From positions 198,077,932-198,141,931 of the forward strand of contig CM035415.1 in the NCBI GenBank assembly GCA_020310875.1: a stretch of DNA of 64,000 nt, read 5' to 3'. Below the pieces are notes generated by a model that did not search any database, was not told the DNA's origin, and was given only the letters and a program-made list of their open reading frames with translations. How positions within the stretch are numbered: the stretch's first letter is position 1; each line of letters opens with the position of its first letter. The DNA comes from Ceratopteris richardii. Taxonomy: Eukaryota > Streptophyta > Polypodiopsida > Polypodiales > Pteridaceae. The translations under genes and the position numbers were made by a program. Shown piece after piece: positions 1 to 11,877 of the stretch.

Positions 1-500
1 ACACACACTGTGTATACTGAGCAAAATTTGTCCAATGACACTGTTTCCAACACTGGTTTTCATGCCCTTTTTCACAAAGCCACGGGGCTGAAAAACATAC
101 ACTTCTTCATGCAAGTCACCATTTAGAAATTTTGTTTTAATGTCCAACTAATGTACATTCCAACCATGATGAGCTGCAAGTGCACATATGCTACGAACTA
201 TAGTCATTCAACAAGTAGGTGCAAAGTTCTCATCAAAATCAATGCCTCTTTCCTATGCATAACCCTTTGCAACAAGTCTAACCTTATACGTGTCAACTGT
301 ACCATCAAGCCTATGCTTCAGCTTGTATACCCACTTAGTCCCAATGGCCTTCTTGCCAGGAGGCAAGTCACATAAAGACCAAGTACCATTCTTCATTATA
401 GCATCATATTCAGATTGCATAGCAACCATCCAATTTTTTGAATTTTGTGCTTCATCAAACTAAATAGACTTATTCTCATCAAAGAGACTAGATGTAGCCA
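1..500 (-). pseudogene. Copia-A reverse transcriptase, N-terminal part
   Basis: Minus-strand translation shows the start of a copia RT: a segment like NGTWSLCDLPPGKKAIGTKW, then VYKLKHR, then RLVAKGYA and FDENFAP. In copia RTs these precede the YVDD catalytic motif, which lies beyond the window edge. Stop codons interrupt the frame after RLVAKGYA and after the FAP motif. The product would be the RNA-dependent DNA polymerase of the copia particle. Homology is clear; activity is not possible from this copy. Confidence 0.88.
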
Positions 501-1886
501 TAGCATAGCAATCTCATGCAAAAGAGGCACTATGAGAGCCTGAACGAGTACGATATGACAGAGGTGCATCTAATTTGCTATCACACAAAGTCTAGACCAG
601 CCATTTTGGCATAGTTTTTGCTTGCTCAATATCAACTCTCTCATCAACTAGTGCATCATGTAAATCTGCATCAGAAATGGAATGATCTGCATCATCACAT
701 GAAACCTACAAAGGCTGAGAAGTTGCCTCATTGGGACCAACACTAGACTGTCCATCTGTAAAAAGAGGCATCAAAGTATCATACATGTCTTTGGAGCTAA
801 CAGATGTCTCCTTAGTACATGAAAGCAATGGTTGAATAGCATCTTCCACAAAAACAACATCACGGCTAACCAGAATGCGTTTAGTATGTGGATGATACAG
901 ACGATAGCCTTTACTTTCAGAATTGTACCCAACAAAAATAAATTTTACTACTTTATCATTCAAATTTCTGCGATGTTGTTCAGGCACTAATGCATATGCC
1001 AAACAACCAAAAACATGCAGATGAGCAACAGATGGATTGCGATCATGCCAAGCCTCATATGGAGTGATAGACTGCAGTGCTTTAGTGGGAAACCTGTTAA
1101 GTACATATGTTGTACACATGACAGCCTCAAGCCAGAGACTATGTGATAAATCGTGACTCGACCATACACTTGGCCATCTCCATGAGTGACCTGTTCTCTT
1201 GTTCAGGAACTCCATTCCATTGAGGTGTATATGGCACTGTACACTGGTGTTTTATCCCATGATCAGCCAAAAATACATTAAAATCAGAAGACATATATTC
1301 CCCCCCTCGATCTCAATGGAGAGTGCCCATTTTACATGCTGACAGATTTTCAGCCAAAACCAAAAACTGTTTGAAGCACATGAACACTTCGGACTTTGCC
1401 TTCAATGGATATACCCATGCGTGCCTGGAAAATCATCAATGAAAGTCATGAAGTAAAGATAATTTCCAAAAGAAGGTGTCTACATAGGACCACAGACATC
1501 ACTATGTACAAGCTGCAATTTCTGAGTAACCTGAACTGAACCATCTTTTGGAAATGAGGAGCGCTGCATTTTGTACAGAATACAGCCTTCACAAACATGT
1601 TTTCCAGGTGCCTCAAGTTTGGGCAAAGAGGACACCATTTCAGATTTCTACAGGCATAGCAAACTAGCAAAATTCAGATGAGCAAAGCATGCATGCCAAA
1701 GCTTTGCATGTGACATAGCCTGAGAATCATGTACTGCACATGCCGAATCATTTAGAGATCTTTCATAGTCTATGAGCTTATACAACCCATGACATAAAAT
1801 TCCAAAAGCAATAATCACATCGCCATTTGATAGATCATGAATTGTACATATGTCATCAACAAATTTCACAACCAAGCCAATCTTGG
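501..1886 (-). pseudogene. Copia-A integrase with GAG-pre-integrase domain
   Basis: Reading right to left, the GAG-pre-integrase zinc-binding region (WHACFAHLN near 1690) is followed by integrase core pieces (LVHSDVCGPM near 1500, then FIDDF). A conserved C-terminal block at 706-1215 contains LNRFPTKALQSITPYEAW, HVFGCLAYALVPEQ and IFVGY. Integrase would insert the cDNA. The central DDE region is broken: the second Asp/Glu region around 1230-1400 reads only through frameshifts, with stops near 1390 and 1490. The 501-705 stretch is the low-complexity linker between IN and RT, also with stops. Confidence 0.85.
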
Positions 1887-3176
1887 CTAATGTAGAACTG
1901 ATAACAGGTTCTTTTTTATCCCTAGCACAAATAAAGCATCAGACAAAGTGAAAGAACTACCATTAGCAGTAGTCAAAATGATCTTACCAACTCCCATAAC
2001 AGGATAAGAGGAGTTGTTGGTGCATGTAATAGTATTCCTTGTAGGAGCAAGCTCGAGTGAAGAGAAGAAATTGCATTGCGAGGTAATATGTTTGGTCACC
2101 CCACTGTCAAAATACCAAACATCTGAGTCTACTGCAGACATGCACTCCTCATGAGAAGATGGGTCAAAATTGCAGATAGTAGTAAACGCCCATTCTTCTT
2201 CCTGCACAAGATTAGCAGACTCTGTTTTTAGTGTAGAGGCCTCTGCAACAACCATTCTAGCGTCTTTAGTAGCCACTTTTGGACAGTTCTTTATGATATG
2301 ATCATTCCCTTTACAGTACTTGCAAAACAATTTCTGCTTTTCTTATTTCTTCTCATCTTTATCTTCCTTCTTTGAATGTGCAGCATTTCCAGATTTCTGC
2401 TTACTAGTTGAAGAGCTCCATTTTCCTTTGCCCTTCTAGCTAGCCAGGAAAGCTTGATCTGCAACACACATAATGGACCTGTTCTGCCTGGACTGATCTT
2501 CTTGCAATAGAACAAAGACTAACTCCTCAAATGACAAGGCATTTGGATTGCCTTTCATCATTAACCGAAGAGTAGAAGCAAAACTCTGATATGAATCAGG
2601 AAGACCATTCAGAACAGTCTGCACAAGTGAGCTATCTGGTATAACCTCATCAGCATAAATCAATTGTTCCTTCAAGTCTTTGATCTTTGTTAGAAAATTG
2701 TCCATAGAATCACCTTCATTCATGTGCTCACTCTCCAACTATTTTCGAAGGTAAGCAACACGAGCCTCATTCCTAGCTTGGTACAATGTGGTAAGTGTAT
2801 CCCAAGCATCCTTAGCTGTTTTGCAAGAGTGAATATGAGGAATAATGGCACGTTTGACATAAAAAGCTATCAATGCATGTGCATGGGCATCTCTCCCATC
2901 CCAACGAGTTTTCTCTATAGTAGGTGCAGTAGAAATCGTAGCACAAACAAGAATATGTAGAATATCATCATCTTCAACACCTTCTACCTCAGCTTTTGTA
3001 CTTGTAGTTGTAACAGTTGCAGGTGTGATAGGAAGTTTTTCAACACCCTGCACAATGTTCCATAGTCCTTTTGCAACCAACACATGTCGCATCATATAAG
3101 CCCATAACGGGTAGTTGGTACCATCCAACTTATCCTCAACAGCCAACATACAAAATAAATCACTGCTTTCAGCCAT
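1887..3176 (-). pseudogene. Copia-A gag and protease
   Basis: The ATG at 3176 begins MAESSDLF, a typical copia gag start followed by KLDGTNYPLWAYMMRHVL. A UBN2/retrotran_gag-like region runs to about 2436, interrupted by a stop near 2738. A canonical CCHC zinc knuckle (CKYCKGNDHIIKNC, CX2CX4HX4C) lies at about 2283-2324. The retropepsin active site (WYFDSGVTKHIT) is at about 2100 and the downstream strands LSDALFVLGIKKNLLSV near 1900. Gag forms the particle and the protease processes the polyprotein. Stops between gag and the knuckle make it a pseudogene. Confidence 0.9.
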
Positions 3177-3517
3177 GGCCGGTGACTAAAATACCTTGAT
3201 GCATAAAATTGATTGTATCTCAAAAAGTTGAAGAGAACTGCCCAGACGAATTCCATTAGACCTGTAGCAGACTTCGAGATGCTTATATTGGCTAACAGAA
3301 ATCGGTATATACCTTTGGCACAAAAAGACAAAATAGACTGCACAAGCATTGCGATAGTGCATTCTGAGGCCAAAACAAGCTCAGATTGCGACTTTGGCAC
3401 CACAAAGCCAAGCCATTTTGATCTTTGAAAGACGCTGAGTATGCTCACCAAAATTCATGCGATTTTGAGACTGCAACCGGCGGAGTGTCAACGGTGCCCT
3501 ATATGAAGCAACGACCT

Positions 3518-3529
3518 GCTCTAATACCA
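3518..3529 (-). promoter_or_regulatory. Copia-A primer binding site
   Basis: On the minus strand this reads TGGTATTAGAGC, one base from the classical plant copia PBS TGGTATCAGAGC, complementary to initiator-Met tRNA. It lies two bases inside the LTR end, where minus-strand cDNA synthesis would be primed. Confidence 0.85.
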
Positions 3530-3531
3530 AT

Positions 3532-3761
3532 TGTTGGAGATTGACGTCTACAGAAGCACGTGAACAGCACAAGGAAGGAGAAGAAGCTTGGAGCACAACA
3601 CACAATATTGAATGTATTGCTAGAGAATGTACAAAGATAAGTAGCCCATTAGGGCAATAGGTGTATATACAAGCCGGGGGAAAAAAAACTCTGAAAGATG
3701 GAAAAAAGTGCCCTAGCGGTCCTAGCGTGTTCACTCACATCACTACCTAAATATATCAACA
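3532..3761 (-). repeat. Copia-A 5' LTR (230 bp)
   Basis: Bounded on the minus strand by TGTTGA...TCCAACA, with a perfect 5-bp terminal inverted repeat TGTTG/CAACA. The inner end abuts the PBS and the outer end sits in the Copia-Z gag frame. A TATA-like tatatac lies near 3665. It is short for a copia LTR. The partner LTR is not in the window. Confidence 0.85.
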
Positions 3762-4206
3762 CAGTCTCCTCACCTATGCTTGCCAATTGTTCAGCCACAT
3801 CCTTGACTTTGGTCACATATTCTGAAACACTTTGCTTAGGTTGCTTCCTTTGAGTGGTAAACTCAATCCACAATTGATTCTTTCTTGCTCTTGTATTGGA
3901 AGAAAAGTATGAAGACAATGTATCCCAAGTTTCTTGGGATGTTTTACAGTTCCTAATATGTGGAAGAAGGAAATCAGAGATAGATTTAAGAAGATATGAC
4001 CTTGCTAATGCATCTTTGGCACACCATGAGTTGAGTCTTTCAACCTCTTCTCTTGTAGGTTGTCCTTTGCTTCTAAAAATGGGCATCTCCTCATCTCCTT
4101 ATATGTATCCATAGTGACTCCTTCCTTGTAAGTATTTCTTCATCCTCAAGGAATGGTAATTGTTCCTATCCAATTTATCAATAAAAGAAGGGAAACCATC
4201 TCCCAT
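3762..4206 (-). pseudogene. Copia-Z gag fragment
   Basis: Minus-strand gag beginning with ATG at 4206 (MGDGFPSFIDKLDRNNY). The UBN2-type core follows: LNSWCAKDALARSYLLKSIS, then KTSQETWDTLSSYF and VSEYVTKVKDVAEQLASIG. One stop lies near 4100. The frame ends abruptly at EETV, where the Copia-A LTR begins. The rest of this element beyond the insertion is not in the window. It differs clearly in sequence from the Copia-A gag. Confidence 0.85.
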
Positions 4207-5382
4207 TTTACCTCAATTGCTTTGATACCATTGTTGGGAACGATGGATGGATGCATCAAGAAATGAGTTGGTATTGCTAATCCTTTCTTAGTATCTACCC
4301 TTTTTTACTTTAGAGTTGTGTTTTAGGCCTTCTTAGCTTCCCAATGACACTAAAGTGCCTATGTACTTTGGAGATGATACTTCAACCAATTTCATCAAAA
4401 CATATAAGTTTGCATCTAGCTAGTAACCAAAACATTGTTATTTCGGTCTTGATACCTGCTGGATGTTTTGTTCAATACTCATAGTACAGTAGCAATTAGC
4501 TTAGAGATCTAATAGTATCTAATAGTATCTAATTAGCTTAGAGATCTAATGATTCCAAGTGGAATCACATAAAATGATAGACTACACAAAGGGCAATGTC
4601 TTTAGCAACTAGAAGCTTACCCCCGACTTTTTTGGAGATGTGCAGAGAATGACCAGTCGCCACTTTGAGACAATTTTCTCTCAATTGGCTAAATAAAACT
4701 TCTTCACACTTTGATAGCTTGTATTAGACTTTGAGTTGGTTCCAACAAGCTATAGATTATTGAAAATGATGGAGGGATTACTCACATATGAGCACGACAA
4801 GTACACTGTTCTGAGTGACAATAGCAGAGATACCAATAGAGATTCTTAATGATGTATATGTATTATGAAACATGATTTTACATCATCATTGGCAAAGAAA
4901 TTATGCCAAATGATATTGAGGTGAGTGAGCAATTAATTGTGCTACTCAACCTCTACAAATGATCAACGAATGATTCTTTAAGGAGTGTTTTTGGCCGCAA
5001 GATTTCCAAGTACTTATATAGGTACTTTCTTCAAGTTTGAATTTTGAAAATTCAAATGAAGTTCCACCTAAAAGTTCTTCCGCTAAATGAGGAGATATTC
5101 TTTCATGGAAACTCGTATCAACAAGCTTCTCCTAACTCCATGAAATGAGTGGACTTATAAGATTCTCTTCATGTAAAACTTCTTTACATTGGGTAATGAT
5201 CAAATTATTACATGCTAGTGTTCATATGCTCCATCAAAAGAATGCACATATATTCTTCAGAACTTCTTTACATTGGGTAATGATCAAATTATTACATGCT
5301 AGTGTTCATATGCTCCATCAAAAGAATGCACATATATTCTTCAATGTTTAGCCAAGTGTGATGGTTTGGATTCACACCAACA
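4207..5382 (-). repeat. Copia-Z PBS (4219-4230) and 5' LTR (4232-5382)
   Basis: TGGTATCAAAGC on the minus strand at 4219-4230 is a Met-tRNA-type PBS. It abuts an LTR that starts TGTTGGG on the plus strand and ends ACCAACA at 5382, about 1,151 bp. Blocks of this LTR align by eye with the LTRs at 8864-9904 and 61685-62778: the tgttatttcggtcttgatac block near 4437, the box with inverted gaattt/aaattc followed by ccacctaaaagt near 5036-5076, and the caagtgtg...caccaaca end. It therefore belongs to the same copia family as Copia-B and Copia-D. Confidence 0.8.
5177..5344. repeat. 84-bp tandem duplication inside the Copia-Z LTR
   Basis: Two adjacent 84-bp units (5177-5260 and 5261-5344) are identical except at the last base. 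The related Copia-B and Copia-D LTRs have one copy or none, so it is private to this LTR and partly explains its greater length. Confidence 0.95.
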
Positions 5383-6373
5383 TAGATGGGTCAGGTGGAC
5401 TACATCAGTGGTTAGCTAGGTTACGTCAATGGATAAATGGGGACAATTGCACCCATAGGCCCATCCTCCACACTTCCTGCGAACCTACCTAAATCTATTG
5501 TGTAGAATGTTTCACTTCCTAATGGGCAGGTCATGCAAGTGTTGGAACTCCCTTCTTTTCCAAAGCAGAGTGTTGAACAGACCTCTCATCCTCAACCATA
5601 GAGAAGTCAATCACGACTTACGAACCCAAACTGATGACCATACCAGATGACCCCAAGCTAGAAGCAGTATCAACATGCCAAGGCAACTAGCACAAAGCAA
5701 GTATGGGTGCCAAAAGATCAGAAAGTACCAACAGTTTCTAACAGTGTGGGCTATGATGGGAAGAAGCCACAACAGAATCAAAATCTACATCCACCATCCC
5801 CTCAGCCTTCTTCTCCATTAATGAGAACCCAATAGCTTTGGATCGCCAAGAAGTACCTGACAAACGGACCAAACCCCACACAGATTTGGGTACCCAAAGA
5901 CTGTCTTCTAGCTCAACTCCCAAGCCATACTACCACTACCAGATTCATCCCTTGTACTTCAGCTGAGAAAACATACCCACACACCAACTCTTAGAAGATG
6001 GATGCCAAAACGTGTCCAGAAACATTCACACAATCCCTTGTATGACATAACACCTCTCATGACTAACCTTTATCCTTGTAATCATTCACCCACAACTAAA
6101 CCTTCTATAAATTCATCCTTACTAACCCACTATCACTTGTAATAAAATCCCATCAAAAGCAATGTATGCACTATCTAAAGCATGTAGGCTATCTGGTGAC
6201 TTGCATTAGTTTCTCAGGAATCACGACATAAACCACCTCACAACACACGCCTACATGGGTCACACATCGGTTATGTAAAGGGATTGCATTCTCACTTTAT
6301 TGGGATCATAATTAATTTCCATACTAATGTGTTATTCTTTTGTAGCAGATCATATACACACAGTCAGATCACC
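5383..6373 (+). pseudogene. Gypsy-0: decayed basic WVPK tail of a post-integrase ORF
   Basis: There is no long frame, but plus-strand translation at about 5690-5930 gives QVWVPKDQ, LWIAKKYL and QIWVPKDCLLAQ in the same order and spacing as the basic tail of the NA-AB protein (QIWVAKKLLRAQ then MIWVPKKALAQ, about 49,905-49,990) and of the Gypsy-2b post-integrase region (VWLPKPLIEAQ, about 21,200-21,256). The accessory ORF starts about 450 bp downstream, as in Gypsy-2b. I infer the 3' portion of a Tat-like gypsy element. Bases 5383-5680 and 5960-6370 show nothing recognisable. Confidence 0.6.
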
Positions 6374-8863
6374 ATGAAAATGGAAGGAACCTCAAAGGCG
6401 GGCACCAGCAAGCCAACAATAAATTTCGATAATTTGTTAGTGAAGGCCTACCCTACAATGAAACCACCAGAATTTCAAGATATTATGGGGCCGATGCCGA
6501 TTGAGGATCCTCCTCTTGGAAGAGCCGAAAAGCTACACATTAATTCCAACTGGTTCCAGGGATAAGCAGGACTTCTAGCCGATGCAAATTACATTTATGA
6601 CACGATGCTATGCTTTAGTGGTGACACATGGGGAAGATACCAATTCTTCTCACAAGAATTTGAAGCCCTTCGAAATTCAGAGGAATTACGAACTATTTGG
6701 GCTAGGGCTGGATTCACATAATATTTTAGAGGTTCCCCTACCCAAACCAAATTTTTATCAATGTTTTTATTTGTTGACCACTCTCGAAACCCCTTTTAGG
6801 AGGGAATTGCAAGGGACAATCATTTTGCCATCAATAGTTATCAATCCCCCTTTTAAGAAGTTCTATCTCTCAGTTGACCTCATCCAAGCTGCACTCAAGA
6901 TCCATGGCATGCACACTCCAACAAAAAGGGAAGGGCTCATTCCCAAGCTAATGAAAAGGGTTGATGTTCTTAAATGGGCAGATATTTTTGCCATTACACA
7001 AGAGCTATCAAAACCACTACATATATGTATGCAACATTTTGCTTTTTCGGCTCAGGATCATTTCATGATACCATAGAAGCACATTTGGTTTGGGCTATAC
7101 TTAGCAAATGTGGGACCCCAAATAATCAATCTTGCTAACTGGATTCAAGACCAATTGTATTTAGCACAACAACGATGGGCATGAAAGAGAGTCATCCATG
7201 GTTGTTGCATCATCTGAAGAATTATATACATGTGCCTAGCCTATGACATACTGATCAAACGTGCTATGACCAGTGAAGAGCTAAAGCGGTTTAGAGGCAC
7301 CTCCAAGAAAGCATGTAAATCAATCAAGGCAAGCGTAGGAAAGTGCACGAGGGGTGCAATTCCATGCTTACAGGTCCCTGAGTTGCCCTCACCTCAACCA
7401 TCCCCTCAATAGTCTCCCACAGAACCTCCTACACCTATACCTCCTATATGTATTTGACTATCGCATCCAATAGTAACTGAAGGCACAACCAGTGTAGTGC
7501 TCACCTCTGAAACCACCACTCATGCCTCCCACTCAGAAGTCAAAGAGATACCCACCATCATTGGTGTAGAAACATTCACTTTTTTGATACCTAACCTCGA
7601 GGCAGAACCCATCAATACCATGTTTGATTTCGAAATGCAAGATGCATTTCCAGTGAATTTTAGTTGTTAGAAGCACAATTCTTCTCGCAAAAATATAAAC
7701 GGCCATGTTATCCCACCTCATCACCCAATCAGAGATAAGAACGAGTAGTTTCAAGCTCAGACAAGGAAGATCTAATAGTAACTGATGACGAAGAAGGTGA
7801 TGAAGAAGCAAGCCAAAACAGTCAAGATTCTCAAGATGATGACCAACATGAACAGTAAGAGCAGTTGGCTGAAGCTCTGGTAGATATTAGCACACATGAA
7901 GAAGACACATTTGAGGTGGTCACCTACACACTCGCGATTTGGAAGTTGTATCGCAATATGTAAGCCATATGGGCAAGTCAATGGATCTCAGAAGACCAAA
8001 GTCAAGAAATTCTACAACAAGAACTAGCTAGTGGAGGATTCGAAGCCTCCTTTGTAGAAGGTTTCAATGAATTAGTCAAATCAATAGGTATTATAGAAGC
8101 ACTTCACCTTCTAAAGAGAAAACCACTACCTCAGTTTGACCCTCAATGCATCCATTTGATGTCAAGGCCCGGCCAATACATCCATGTCTCAACAAACACC
8201 TAGTCCTCCCTACAACCAGAAGAAACATGAATAGTCGTTGAGTCACCGCTAGCAGGAGAAACTATTGTTATTGAATCCCCTCCACAACCCTCAACATCCA
8301 TACCCACAATTGCTACAGAATTCACCTCCATATCCATTGAAACCCTCCCTTCTCCTGTACATCCAACTTCCCTAGTACACCTCAGCTCACCTCCATTAAC
8401 CCAATCCTTAGCGAGTGTGGTAGCTAAAGCTATAGTACATTCAGCATCCCAACTCCCACTAAAACCTTTACACCTACTACATCGACCATAGTTTCCCCCA
8501 TTCCACTTAATCCTTTCCTCACCCCTTCCGTTTCTTCCTTTCCTCTTCCTACACAACCCCTTTTTCCATTTCCACCACTGATGACTTTGTCACCTGTATC
8601 CCGTTCAAATCTTACTACATCACCTCTGCCTTCCCCTTTACATCAATTAATCCATAAAACTCAACATGTAATATATTCATACATGTTTGTAAATCCTATG
8701 TTCACACCCACTCACACACCCACAGTCATGCCAACAACCGAACCCTTGGGACCTTATTCAACCCCAGGATGTGATGAGTCGACATCGAGGTGCCAAACGA
8801 CATGGATATTTTGCCTCCCACTTTGCCACCTCTCACATCCACCACTTCACCACACAGTCTTAC
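6374..8863 (+). pseudogene. Gypsy-0: decayed accessory (post-pol) protein
   Basis: Starts at ATG 6374 (MKMEGTSKAGTSKPTINFDN). Through several stops and frameshifts it matches the N-terminal domain of the Gypsy-2b accessory protein: NSNWFQG against KGHWF, then EALRNSEELRTIWARAGFT against HELPSTIDIMKKAGIHKYF, then EVPLPKPNFYQC against ELPIYKPDFQRC. From about 7380 it becomes a Pro/Ser/Thr-rich linker with an acidic patch (DEEGDEEASQNSQDSQDDD near 7790) and more Pro-rich sequence to 8860, resembling the linker in Gypsy-1 at 44.5-45.0 kb. It is cut at 8864 by the Copia-B LTR, so the coiled coil and C-terminal domain are missing. Function unknown. Confidence 0.6.
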
Positions 8864-9904
8864 TGTTGGAGGAGATGGTGGATAATCACAAGAGATGAGT
8901 TGTTGTAGCTAAAACCTACTTCACACCTGCTATAAGTGATGGCTGGAGAGTGTTGAAGGCCTCCTTAGCTAGCTAATAAGCATAAATGATCATATATGTT
9001 GCTTTGAAGATGATGCCACAATTGATAGAATCAAAACAGATAGGTAGGCATATGATTGAATGCACAAGACTTGTTATTTTGGTTGAGACACCTGCTCAGT
9101 GTTTTATACAATTCTCTTAGTAAAATTCCTTTTGGGGATCTTCAATTAACTTAACAAGCCACCATTAATGAGTGGAATCATCCAAAATGATAAACTATAT
9201 GCAGAGAATTATGTTTAGAAAGTTGAACATATACCCTAACTTTTATGGGCCTTGACAATCACAGACCAGTGACCATTAATCAAATGATATCCAATGATTG
9301 TGAAAACCAATATCAATGAAACTTTGTAGGATCAAAGTAGACAGTATGCTGAAGATTTGACGCTTTAAATCATGCAAAATGATGTACTACAAGGTGCGAA
9401 CCAGCTCAAATGAAATCACTCTTCTGATAGAGTGTAACAGAGATATGAGAGTAGGAAGTAATGAACATGTACTGACTAAATCATGTAAAATTACAAAGTC
9501 ATTGGAAATAGGGCATTGCTCAATGAGTGTAGGATGACAGAGCTATGAGATTAGCTCTTCTCAATGAAGGTACATGGAAAATGATCTCTGAACCTCGAGA
9601 TACATGTGGGCTTTCCTTCTCATGTTTTATAGCTTTTGTTGGAGCCAAGGATTTGAATTCAAATTCAAATCTCCACCTAAAAGTAATCCTAAAGTATAGG
9701 ATTGATTCTCTCTCGACTTCAACTACCAAATAATACAAGATAGATGTTTCCTAACTCCTTGTGGGTTTATTGACCTTGTAAAATGGCTAATTAAACTCAG
9801 AGTTACAAGAGGTTGTGCATATGAAGCTTCCAAAATGATATGCTAATACATCAAGCTTATGTGAAATGATCAAGTGTGTAGGCTTAGGCTTAAATGCACC
9901 AACA
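8864..9904 (-). repeat. Copia-B 3' LTR (1,041 bp)
   Basis: Plus-strand ends TGTTGG (8864) and ACCAACA (9904) form the TGTTG/CAACA inverted termini. Immediately outside, minus-strand TTGAGGGGGAGC (9905-9916) is the polypurine tract that primes plus-strand DNA, which fixes this as the 3' LTR of a minus-strand element. It aligns block by block with 61685-62778 and more loosely with 4232-5382. A duplicated gaattcaaattcaaat box lies at 9655-9672. The possible TSD cttac (8859-8863) cannot be tested because the other end is lost. Confidence 0.85.
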
Positions 9905-9941
9905 GCTCCCCCTCAAGCCTAACATGCTTGATCTTCATTTC

Positions 9942-10924
9942 TCATTGATCTCTTGTAGTCCAATCATCAATTTGAACATGTTCATCTTTGTTACATCCAA
10001 TGCTTTGGTAAGTAAAATCTACACATTGCAAATGCGTTGATACATAGGATAATTGGATATCCTTGCCAAGCAATTTCTCTCTAACATAATGATAGTGCAC
10101 TTCAATGTGCTTAGTCCTGGCATGGTACATAAGATTAGAAGCCAAATGAAGTGAACTGGTATTATCTCCAAAGATGATTGGAGTGTAGGAGTGTATCTCC
10201 AAATGTGCATACAATTGCTTAAGCCACATAGCTTCCTGAGTTGCATTAGCCAAACCTCTATATTCTGCTCATTCATTGTACCCTTTAGGTACTTAAGCAC
10301 CCTCTTTGCAGCTTCCATGTGTGGCTTCCTTGGAACATGCATGAATTGACTCAATGTACTCACAGCATATGCAATATCTACTCTTGTCAAAGTAGCATAA
10401 TCAAGACTACCCACAAGTTGTTGGTAACCTGTAATATCTTCAAGTGGTTCACCCTCATGTGAACTTAACTTATGATTGATCTCCATAGGAATACCTACAA
10501 ATTTAGTGTTCTCCATCTTAAAATTTACCAACATATCATGTATATACTTCCTTTGTGTGATGAATATACCTGGATCTATATACACAAGTTCTAAGCCAAG
10601 GAAATAGGTTAACAACCCTAGATCACTGATTTTGAATTCCTTCATCAATTGAGCCTTGAACTACTTGATACCATTAGAATCATTACCTGTAATAATGATA
10701 TCATCTACATAGACACTCAAGTAGATGATCTTTGATTTATTCTTAATCACAAATAAAGAAGGGTCTACCTTTCTTGCTACAAAGCCTTGATCCTGCAAAT
10801 AGGTAAAAAGTCTATGGTTCCAAGCTCTAGGAGCTTGCTTGAGACCATAGAGTGCTTTTCTAAGCTTCCATACATATCCTGCTTTCTCTTCACCTTCAAA
10901 ACCTAGTGGTTGTGCCAGACACAA
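9942..10924 (-). pseudogene. Copia-B reverse transcriptase-RNase H, truncated
   Basis: The minus strand gives LAQPLGFEGEEKAGYVWKLR, then ALYGLKQAPRAW, the catalytic YVDDIIITGND (about 10,680-10,710), SDLGLLTYFLGLEL and the connection domain. The RNase H domain is damaged: KGTMNE is followed directly by the AEYRGLANATQE block, so about 58 residues present in Copia-D, including the SDADWAG active-site region, are deleted with a frame change. A stop separates the 10661-10924 and 10019-10648 parts. The gene breaks off at about 10,924, where the unrelated plus-strand Copia-C leader begins. Confidence 0.88.
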
Positions 10925-11877
10925 TCGCCATCAGAGTGACGATTTGCGAGCTGAAATTTTAGCATTTATTTCAGCTTTCGTCAAAGTAAATATTTTTTCA
11001 CATTCTTGTTCTTTAGTGAAATGGCAGGCAACAATGACTTGTTTGGCATACTTCAAGCTAAAGATAAGGTTGATGGGACCAACTATTGAATGTGGTCTTA
11101 CATGATGAAGCATGTTCTTGTTGCAAAACAACTTTGGAACATAGTGGCAGATGTGGATCAAAGACTTGTAGGTTCTTCTACTTCACAATTTGCTGTCAGA
11201 GATGGAGCTTCTTCTTCAAGTATAGTGGTTACTCCTTCTCCGCCTACACAAGAGAAGCTTAGATGGGATGGAAAGGATGCTCAAGCTCATGCATTGATTG
11301 TGCTTTCTGTGAAGCATCATATAGTTCCACACATTCAGTCATGTTATACATCAAGACAAGCATCGGACACTCTTGCTTCTTTGTATGTCGTGGGTAATGA
11401 AGCACGTGTTGCATACTTGAGGAAGCAACTTGAGGATGTATGTATGGCTAAAAATGAATCTTTGGATGTGTATGTGACACACATCAAGGACTTGAAAGAG
11501 CATTTGGCAAACATAGATGAGATTATTCCAGATGCATCACTCATCTCTAAATTGTTGAAAGGATTGCCAGAATCTTTTCAAAGCTTTTCCACTACACTCC
11601 ATTTGGTGACAAAAGGGAATCTCAATATGTATGCATTTGATGAGGTTGTGTCTCTTCTTTTGCAAGAAGAGCAATCTAGAGTGAATAGGAGTGGTTTGAT
11701 TGAGGGAACACAAGCACTTGCTATCTCACAGAAGGGAAAAGCAAGTATGGTTCAGCTTTCGACTCATCAAAACCAAAGCCTGAACCTTCCTCTTCCACTC
11801 ATTCCTTGAATGATGTTGATTTACAAAAGAAGAAGAGATGTAAATATTGCCAAAAGGCTGGTCATAATATTGATGAC
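10925..11877 (+). pseudogene. Copia-C leader remnant and gag
   Basis: Bases 10925-11021 are untranslated leader without LTR or PBS, so the 5' end is lost. ATG 11022 begins MAGNNDLFGILQAKDKVDGT, related to the Copia-A gag; an in-frame TGA follows at about 11,087. The gag body contains MKHVLVAKQLWNIV, HIVPHIQSCYTSRQASDTL, VAYLRKQL and LKGLPESFQSFSTTL. A CCHC knuckle begins at 11839 (CKYCQKAGHNIDD). The Gypsy-2 LTR starts at 11878 within the knuckle. Across the insertion the last Cys codon reads TAT (Tyr). Confidence 0.88.

Larger units (their letters stand above)
1..3761 (-). mobile_element. Copia-A, Ty1/copia element, left end outside window
   Basis: Minus-strand copia retrotransposon read from its 5' LTR (3532-3761) through PBS, gag, zinc knuckle, protease, integrase and the start of RT, which runs off position 1. 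The order gag-PR-IN-RT is diagnostic of Ty1/copia. Several in-frame stops and frameshifts show it is dead. It is inserted inside the gag of Copia-Z: the Copia-Z reading frame stops exactly at 3762. The 3' LTR and the second TSD copy lie outside the window; the TSD candidate on this side is cagtc (3762-3766). Confidence 0.9.

Noticed and set aside
7533..8556. Minus-strand frames, including a Gly/Arg/Cys-rich one at 8200-8556
   Set aside because: Reverse-strand shadows of the Pro/Ser/Thr-rich accessory linker read on the plus strand.
9520..9738. Overlapping small frames on both strands
   Set aside because: They lie inside the Copia-B LTR, around the gaattcaaattcaaat box; no coding evidence.
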